From: an uncultured Prevotellaceae bacterium
Lineage (GTDB): Bacteria > Bacteroidota > Bacteroidia > Bacteroidales > Bacteroidaceae
NCBI GenBank assembly: GCA_902800495.1
Contig: CADCET010000002.1
Location: 62,001 to 126,000 of the forward strand
Direction of reading: 5' to 3'
DNA length: 64,000 nucleotides
In this document: positions 52,901-61,900 of the stretch, one piece after another
Layout: every line of letters begins with the position of its first letter
Position numbering within the stretch: the stretch's first letter is position 1
Position numbers and translations under genes: made by a program
Notes under the pieces: model-generated
Told to the model about the DNA's origin: nothing
Databases searched by the model: none
What the model saw: only the letters and a program-made list of their open reading frames with translations

Positions 52901-55900
52901 GCCTGTTCAAGGCGCCATCCAGACCGACATCTTCAACAGCCATGTGGGCCTCTTCTGCGGCGGTCCTAAGTTCGGTAACATGCAAACAGACAAGACGGTG
53001 ACCACCAACGCCGAAGGCTGTGTCTTCGGTAAATACTTCGGTGCCGGTAATGGCGGCAACTCCTACAGCAAGAAGAAATACTTTGATGAGACTAAATACT
53101 ACTGGGGTACACTTAATGGCTACTATACGGGTGATAGAGGTAAGTATTATAACGGCGCTCAGACGGTTGCAGTTCAATCAAAATACGGCATGAAAGGTGC
53201 CGGTGTTGCCACCGACTTCGACTATGAGTTCTTCGTCTGGACAAATGGTACTGCGGGCGTACGCTTCTACGTGAAGTTTGCTTCATTCTCTCTGGCACAA
53301 TGTAATGATGTCACATCTAAACTCAAGAACTGTATCGTCAACGAGAACTTCTATGGCGGCGGCAATTTGGGTAATGTGACAGGAACGGCCACCTCTGAGC
53401 TTGACGGCTGCACGGTTCACGGCAATGTGTTCGGCGGCGGTTACTCTGCCACCCTGCCTACAATTCCAGTCAGGGAAAGTGGCTTTACACAGAATCCTGA
53501 ATACATCAGTGTATCTGGTATGTTTGCGCCAGGCACTTTCTCTGGCACCGACGATTACGAATGGAAGCATGTCGACAGTTATCCGGGTGAAGGCGGTGCT
53601 GGCTTCCAGTCAGAAACCATTGACGGAAAAGTGCACAACTACGTCATCACCACGCAAGACCTGAAAGCTTTAGGCAAGGTAGAGCAAACCGACCTGACCA
53701 TCAAGGGTAACACCGTGGTCGATGGTAGCGTGTTCGGCGGTGGCGATGAGTCGGCAGTGAACAGCCACGCCAAGGTTGACATTCAGAACACGGCGACAGC
53801 GTGCGACACCTGTGGCGTCGGTTATGTCTATGGCGGCGGCAATGTGGCCGACATCAACGGCGATGCCGAGGTGACGATGAGCGGCGGCAAAGTCAACCAC
53901 GACGTCTTTGGCGGTGGTAAGGGTCAGTCGACGGTCGTTGCCGGCGACGTCAAGGTGACTTTCAGCGCCGGCCAGGTATTGGGCGACGTCTACGGCGGCA
54001 GTGCCCTCGGTGCTGTGAACGCTAAGAAGAAGGTCACAGGGAACGTCACCACATTGGAGTACAACACAGGCAAGACGACGACTGTCAACATCAGCGGCGG
54101 TACCGTGAGCGGTAACGTCTTCGGCGGCGGCTTAGGCGAAAAGAGCAGTTCGAGCGATATTGCTGCCCAGAACTACGGCAACACCACGATCAAGATGACC
54201 GGCGGTACGGTGAGCACAGCCGTCTATGGCGGTGCCAACGTCAACGGCGTGCTGCAAGGCGACGCCGGTGTCACCATCACTGGCGGTACGGTGGGCACAG
54301 AACGGACAGGCAGCGACCCCGTCAACGATGTCGTCTTCGGCGGCGGTAAGGGTCAGCCCACGCTCGTCTGGGGTAACGACACGGTGAACATCGGTCGGGC
54401 AAAGACCGGCAGCGAGACTGAGCACGTAGGCACAGCCACCATCCACGGTAACGTCTATGGCGGTTCGGCGTTAGGAAACGTCGGTGCCAGCAAGCCCGCT
54501 AACGACCTCGTCTTCGACGCCACGAAGAAGACGCTCGTCAATCTGCTGAAGGGTACCATCAACGGTAACGTCTTCGGCGGCGGTCTGGGCAAACAGGAAG
54601 TAGAAGCCAAGGATGCTGTGGGAGACGATCCGGAAGCTCCCGGCTATGTTCCTGCTGTAGAACATGAGGACGCCATCCCTGCCTACGTCGGTGGCGATGT
54701 CATGGTGCTGTTAGACGGTGCCAAGTTAGCCTACGACAGCAGCGAGACGCCTCAGACGGGACAGATTTTCGGCGCCAACAACCTGAACGGAACGCCGAAG
54801 GGCCACGTCAAGGTGCATGTGAAGCGGACGGTAGACAACCCAAAGCCTTCTAAAACAGCCCGTGACAGCCGTACGACCTACGACGTGACGGCCGTCTATG
54901 GCGGTGGCAACCAGGCCGACTATGTTCCCACGAAGGCCACCGGCACCGATGCTGAGAAGTCGGAAGCCTCTGCCGAGGTGCTGATTGAGGGTTGCGATGA
55001 TACCAGTATCCAGTATGTCTATGGCGGCGGCAACGCTGCTGCCGTGCCCGCCACGGATGTCACCATCCTCGGTACCTATATCATCGACCAGGTGTTCGGT
55101 GGTGGTAATGGTAAGGGCGAGGGCAACCCCGGCGCCGATGTCGGTAAATACAACCACGGTGCCGATGACTATGGTACGGGTTATGCAACGACCAAGCTCG
55201 TCGGCGGTCACATCCATGTGGTCTATGGCGGCAGTAATACCAAAGGTAACGTACGTGGCGGAACGTCGGTGACGATGCCTGAGAAAGATCCTGACTATTC
55301 GACAGGCTACGACTGCTGTAACGAGCGCGACATCAGGGAGATCTACGGTGCCGGTCAGAATGCTGAGCAAGACGGTGCCGTGAAGATGATTATCGGCTGT
55401 GTCGACAATATGGACTATGTCTATGGCGGTGCAAAGGATGCCAACGTGAAGGGCGGCATTAACCTGACCGTCACCAGCGGCAGCTTCAAGAAGGTGTTCG
55501 GTGGTAACGACCAGAGCGGCACCATCCAAGGCCCCATCACCCTCACCATCGAGGAGACGGGCTGTAAACCGCTAATTATCGAAGAACTGTTCCTCGGTGG
55601 CAACGATGCTGCCTACTCGGTCTTTGGCTACAAGGAAGTGACCAACGCAGAGACAGGCGTGAAGTCATTGGTAGCCAGAACGTCGCTCACTGACGGTGAT
55701 GCCGTGAATGCGCCGACTACCAATTACTCTGAGACACAACTCTACCGCGACCCCATTCTGAACGTGGTTTCCTGCACCAGGATTGGCCGCCTCACAGACC
55801 CCAATGACGACTTGGGCGGTGCCTTCGGTGGCGGTTTCGGTAGCCATGCCACGATGTACGGCAGTCCCACGGTGAACATCAACATGATTCCCGGCAAGTA

Positions 55901-58900
55901 TGCCAATCAGATTGACCGCGACGGCGTATCTGGTGCCGACGACCCGACCGGCAATATACTTGGCACCATCACCAATGTATATGGCGGCGGTAAGGAGGCC
56001 GACGTCCACGGCAACCCGACGGTGAACATCTGTACGGAAGAGACCAACGCAGCTACAACAAGCATGGGTGCCGAGATTCCATTGGCTAATCGCGAATCGA
56101 AGTCCGTGCTGCCGGCCATCATCACTGAGAATGTCTTCGGTGCAGGCAAGGGTTTGGCAGACAACGAAAATTCGGCTCTGGTTCAGGGCAACACCACCAT
56201 CAATTTTGTCAAGGGATCCGTAGCGAAGAGCGTCTACGGCGGCGGTGAGCTGTCGATGGTTCAGGGCGACACCCATATCAACGTCAGCGGCGGCACCATC
56301 GGTGCCGAGAACCAGGGCGGCGATGTCTACGGCAACGTCTATGGCGGCGGCCGTGGCAACACCACCAACGTGCACTCTGGCCTCATCAAGGGCAACACCA
56401 ACATCAGTATCAGTGGCGGTACTGTCTACCATAATATATATGGTGGCGGTGCTCACGGTTCGGTGGGCGACTTCACCTACGACACGACCTCCGGACGGCC
56501 TACCGCTCTGGCTACCGAGAACACCGGTAAGGCCACTATCACCATCACCGGCGGCACCATTGGTTACGATGGTCACGAGAACGGTATGGTCTTCGGCTCC
56601 TCACGCGGTGAGGTAGGTGTTCCCGGCGAGATGTGCGACAAGCTGGCTTGGGTCGATGAAACCGATGTCTTGATCGGTACGGAAAACGACGAGACGTCAG
56701 GTCCTGCCATCAAGGGGTCACTCTATGGCAGCGGTGAGAACGGCCACACCTTGCACAATGCCAAAGTAACCATCCAAAGCGGTATGATTGGTATTACCGA
56801 AGAGAATCTGGCCGTCGATCCCGAAGGTCAGAAAGGTGCCAAATACCCCTATCGCGGCAATGTTTATGGCGGCGGCTGCGGTACTGACAAGTACGACTCC
56901 GATAGCAATGGCTCTTTGGATGCCTACAACCCCCTGAGCGGTATCGTCAAGGGCACGGCCACGGTGACCATCAACGGCGGCCACGTGGTGCGCAATCTCT
57001 ACGGCGCAGGTGCCATGGGTTCGGTGGACGGACTGACGACCATCGAGATCAACGACGGCATCATCGGTGCTGAGAACAGCGGCGGCGGCTACGTCTATGC
57101 CGCCTCCCGAGGCGACGACACATTGGACGACGCAAACCAGGCATACGCCGGCTCCACGGCACTAAACATCAAGGGCGGCACCGTCTGGGGCGACGTCTTC
57201 GGCGGCGGCCAGGCCGGTATAGCCAAGGGCGCCGTGACGGTCAGTCTGACGGGCGGCGAAGTGAAGGGCGACGTCTATGGCGGCGGTGCACTGGCCAAGA
57301 CCAATATTACGCGCATCAGTGAAGGCGTCTATCCCGCCACTAATGTAACCCTGAACGGCACCACTATCGAGGGCAACCTCTACGGCGGCGGCTTGGGCAG
57401 ACTGGCGGTGGCAGGCACATCAGGCACACCGGCTGTCTATACTGCAGTTGCTAATGGAACCACTTTAACAGCAGGAAGCACCTATTATACATCAGACGCT
57501 GGTGATGGCGAATTCAAGGCTGTCGGTACTGAAGTTGCTGATGGAACCAATTACTTTGTATTAACTACTCCCGCTGTAGCGGGAGTTGCACCCGTCTCGC
57601 CTGTTCCAGCCGATGTCATGGGTCCCGTCACGGTGACTGTGTCCAACGGTCTGGCCGCTAACGTCTTCGGCTGCAACAACATCAACGGCGCTCCGCAAAG
57701 CACGGTGGCGGTCAACATCACGGGTACGGCGGCAGTTGATGGCAGTGCCATCAACAACGTCTATGGCGGCGGCAATCTGGCTGCTTATACCGGCACATCT
57801 ACTGTTTCAGTATCTGGTGGTACGATTAACAATGTCTATGGCGGCGGCCTCGGCGCAACGGCTATCGTGACGGGCAACACGTCAGTAGCCATTTCCGGCG
57901 GCAAGATAGCCAACGATGTCTATGGCGGCGGCAGCGAGGCCGACGTAACGGGCAACGTCGATGTGAGCGTCAGCGGCGGTAAGGTGACACACGATGTCTA
58001 TGGCGGCGGCGCCTTGGCCAATACCAATACCGCGAACTGGGATGCTACGACTTCAACAGAGGAATATGTGGACATCACTTCTTCCTTGAAACCATCCTAC
58101 ATCGAGAAAACGGTGAATGTGGGAGAATCTGTTGAGGGGCTATACACCTATAACCCCAGCACTAAAACTTACGTAGCCGCCACAGGCACTGCCGTTTCAG
58201 GTGTCAGATATTACGAGACGATAACATCGGTAGCAGGCTATTACATAAAGCCCGCCAATGACTATATCCCTGCCCCCTCCGCCCAGAAAGAGGAAAATAC
58301 GACCTACTATATGAGGAAGGTCGCTGGCACATGGGCTACCGGCAAGAACGGAGAAGGCGGCACCACCTACAAGACCACTGTGAGCCTGACAGGTGGCGCC
58401 GTGGGCGATGTCTATGGCGGAGGTCTTGGCCGCCAGGCCTCGAGTACCGCGGCAGCAGTAGCAGCCAACGTCTATGGCGATGTCAAGGTGACTGTTAACG
58501 AAGGCGTTACCGAAGCGACCAAAGGCGTTGTGTTCACCCAGCGTACAGAGAATGCAGTGGTTGACGGCATCAGCTATCCTACGACGGTGTCTGGTCGGGT
58601 CTTCGGCGGCAACAACCTCAACGGCACGCCTACGGGCAACGTCACGGTGCATGTCTTTAAGACCAGACAGATTAAGAAGAATACAGACGGTGTTATCCTA
58701 CCTGGTCATGGCTCCAGCGACAGACAGAACCCTTACGATATACAGGCCGTTTATGGCGGCGGCAACCAAGCCGACTACATGCCAGCCAGCGGCAAGGCAT
58801 GTAATGTCATTATCGAAGGCTGTGACGAGACCAGCATCGAGAAGGTCTATGGAGGCGGCAACTCGGCTTCCGTTCCCACCTCCGATGTGCTCATCAAGGG

Positions 58901-61900
58901 TGGCTACGATATTGGCTACGCCTTCAATGGTGGTAATGGCAGTCAGCCCATCAACGTGAATGGCGTTTGGATAGAGAACAAAGGTGCCATCGTTATCGGC
59001 CAGGCCGCCATCGTCTGCAAGGGCGGCAAGATTGGTTCCGTCTTTGGTGGCAGCGACGGCAAAGGCAGCGTGGGCGGTTCGTCGGTCGACACCTCTGGCG
59101 GCAATTCTAGCGATGAAGACTACTGTCGCCTGGTCATCACGCGACTCTATGGCGGCGGTAATGCCGGCGATGTCAACGGCAATGTGAATATTATCCTTAG
59201 GGCGTGCTCCGACAGCCCCGTCGAGTATGTTCACGGCGGATCCTATAACGCTCATATCCTTGGTAATGTCACCCTGACCATCACCAGCGGTATTCTGAAG
59301 AATGTCTATGGTGGCAACGATGCCCGAGGCGGCATACAGGGTAACATCACCGTCAATGTGGAAGAGACAGGTCGCTGTAACCCCATTATCATCCAAAATC
59401 TCGTTGGCGGTGGTAACATGGCTCCCTTCCCTGGCACGTACAAAGACGAACATGGAAACGAAGTGCCTTACGGCCCAAGTAATCCTCGACGCAAGATTAC
59501 GGTGAACGTGAAGTCGGCCACCCGCATTGACAACATCTATGGCGGCAGTTTCCAGGCTGAGGCCGATGCCGACGTAGAAGTGAACATCAACATGATCAAG
59601 GGAGGCTATGCAGGCAGAAGCACCTATATAGATGATGACCAAAAGCCAATAACTCTCCCCAACGAATTTAAGTATATCCCAAATATAAAGACTGTCTCTG
59701 AGGATGTCTCTACCTTCACATGCACCATCGACGATGCCATCGGCACCATCGGCAATGTCTATGGCGGCGGAAACCTGGGTCTGGTGAAGGGCGACGCCAC
59801 TGTCAACATCGGTACATCCACCACCGTGCCCATTATCAAGCGCGATGAGCACGGGGATGTGCTTGACATTCATGACCATATTATCAACGTAGCCAGTGGC
59901 GAGAACATCACAGCTGAGATTGCCTACGAAAATAAAACCGTTCTCGGCGCTCATATCAAAGGCGACGTGTACGGTGGTGGCAGAGAGGCCGATGTCACTG
60001 GTAACACCATTGTGAACATCTGTGCCAAGGAGATTTCTGGCACCTACAATGCCATTGCCGGAAAAGAAGTCACCATCGACGGCAACGTCTTCGGCGGCGG
60101 TAAAGGTGTTGCAAATTCCTTCACCTGCGAGAAAGCCATGGTGGGAGTTGTCGATGACGGAGCAAAGGTTACTGGCGAAGGCGAATCGGCTACATACACT
60201 CTGAAAGAGGGTGGTACGACTGTTACTATTGGCAACGGTACGATAGGCGGCTCCGTCTATGGCGGCGGCGAGATTGGCCGAGTAGAAAGAAACACAAAGG
60301 TGACCATCGGTATTGGCGATGGAACAGGCTCGACGAAATCACCTGTTATCGGCGGCGACGTTTACGGTGGCGGACAGGGTGTTGGTACGCATGGCTACTC
60401 CGGTCTGGTACGTGGCAACAGCACCGTCACCATCGCTGGCGACAGCTGGGTGAAGAAGAGTGTCTATGGTGCCGGCAAGATGGCCTCGTTGGGCAGATTC
60501 TGGATTGCAACATCGTCAGAGTTAGCAGCAACACATAACGTAGAGATAGGTATGCCGTATGGACTGAAGTGTGGTGGAAAGAGTACCGTCACCATCCAAG
60601 GCAATGCAGAGATTGGTCCTGCCGAGCGGATGACGATGCCTACGTTTGATGGAAATGTCTTCGGTGCCGGTAAGGGCGTACTGCCATACGAAGCTTCCGG
60701 CGAGCCGGGACGCTATTACATGAATAACGGCGTCTATACGTGGGAAAGCTACGCTAATGAAAGCAAAGAGGCCGCTTACCTGAAATATGTTGAAACGCTG
60801 GGTATCACCAACAATACCGAAGTTACTATCGCCGGCAATGCCTTCGTCAAGGGTTCCGTCTATGGCGGCAGTGAGAACGGCTATGTGCGAGAAGGCACAA
60901 TCGTTAACATCTCCGGCGGACAGATTGGCTGGGGCAAAGGAGCCGCTGGACGCTATACTGATGTATGGGGCTCCAGCTATACTCCGTCTGATAATACAGA
61001 ATTGGAGTGCAACAGCTGGGCTTACACATCACCCTACGCTCCATACGACAAGAATGCCAATGTTTCGGGTTACGACTCCAAGGGTGGTGCCGTGACGGCT
61101 ACCGACGGCCACACCTACTATGGCAACGTGTTCGGCGGCGGTTCGGGTAAGGACCCGTACAAGGTCGGCAAGTGGCACCGCGAGGCTGGCTCCGTGGGTG
61201 GCAACACCGTGGTGAACATCACTGGCGGCCACATCCTGACCTCAGTCTATGGCGGTAACGAGCAGACCGACGTGGACGGCACATGTACGGTGAACTTCGG
61301 CGGCACAGCCACCCTCGGTGTGCCACGCACGCTGAAACAGATTGCCGCTCACCCCGTGACCTGCTACCTCTTCGGCGCAGGCAAGGGCGACCAGCGCGTG
61401 CTCTTCAACACCTGGACGAACGTCGCGGCAGCAGAAGTGAACATCACCGGCGGCTGGATCTACGGCTCCGTATTCGGCGGCGGTGAGGACGGCCACGTCT
61501 TAGGCAACGTGGAAGTGAACATCAGCGATAACACCAGTGAAACAAGTCATACCAACACGAAGATTGGCACCTGGGGCACCTCTTACGTCGACGGCAACGT
61601 CTTCGGCGGTGGCCGCGGTTTCTCGGGCGAGGCGCTGACGGCAGGCTCTGTGGGCGGCAATGTGGATGTGACCATTACGGGCGGCACCATGCTCGGCTCC
61701 ATCTACGGCGGCGGCCGTCTGGCTTCGGTGGGCACATTCTTCGCCAACCCGGAGAGTCCGCTCTATGGTCAGCTGCAGGAAGACGGGACGGGTGAAAGTG
61801 CTACTACCCACGGCCACATCACGGTCGACATCAGCGGCGGCACCATCGGCAATAGTGAAGCCACCGGCGACGGTGCCAAGTATAGCGGCAACGTCTTTGG

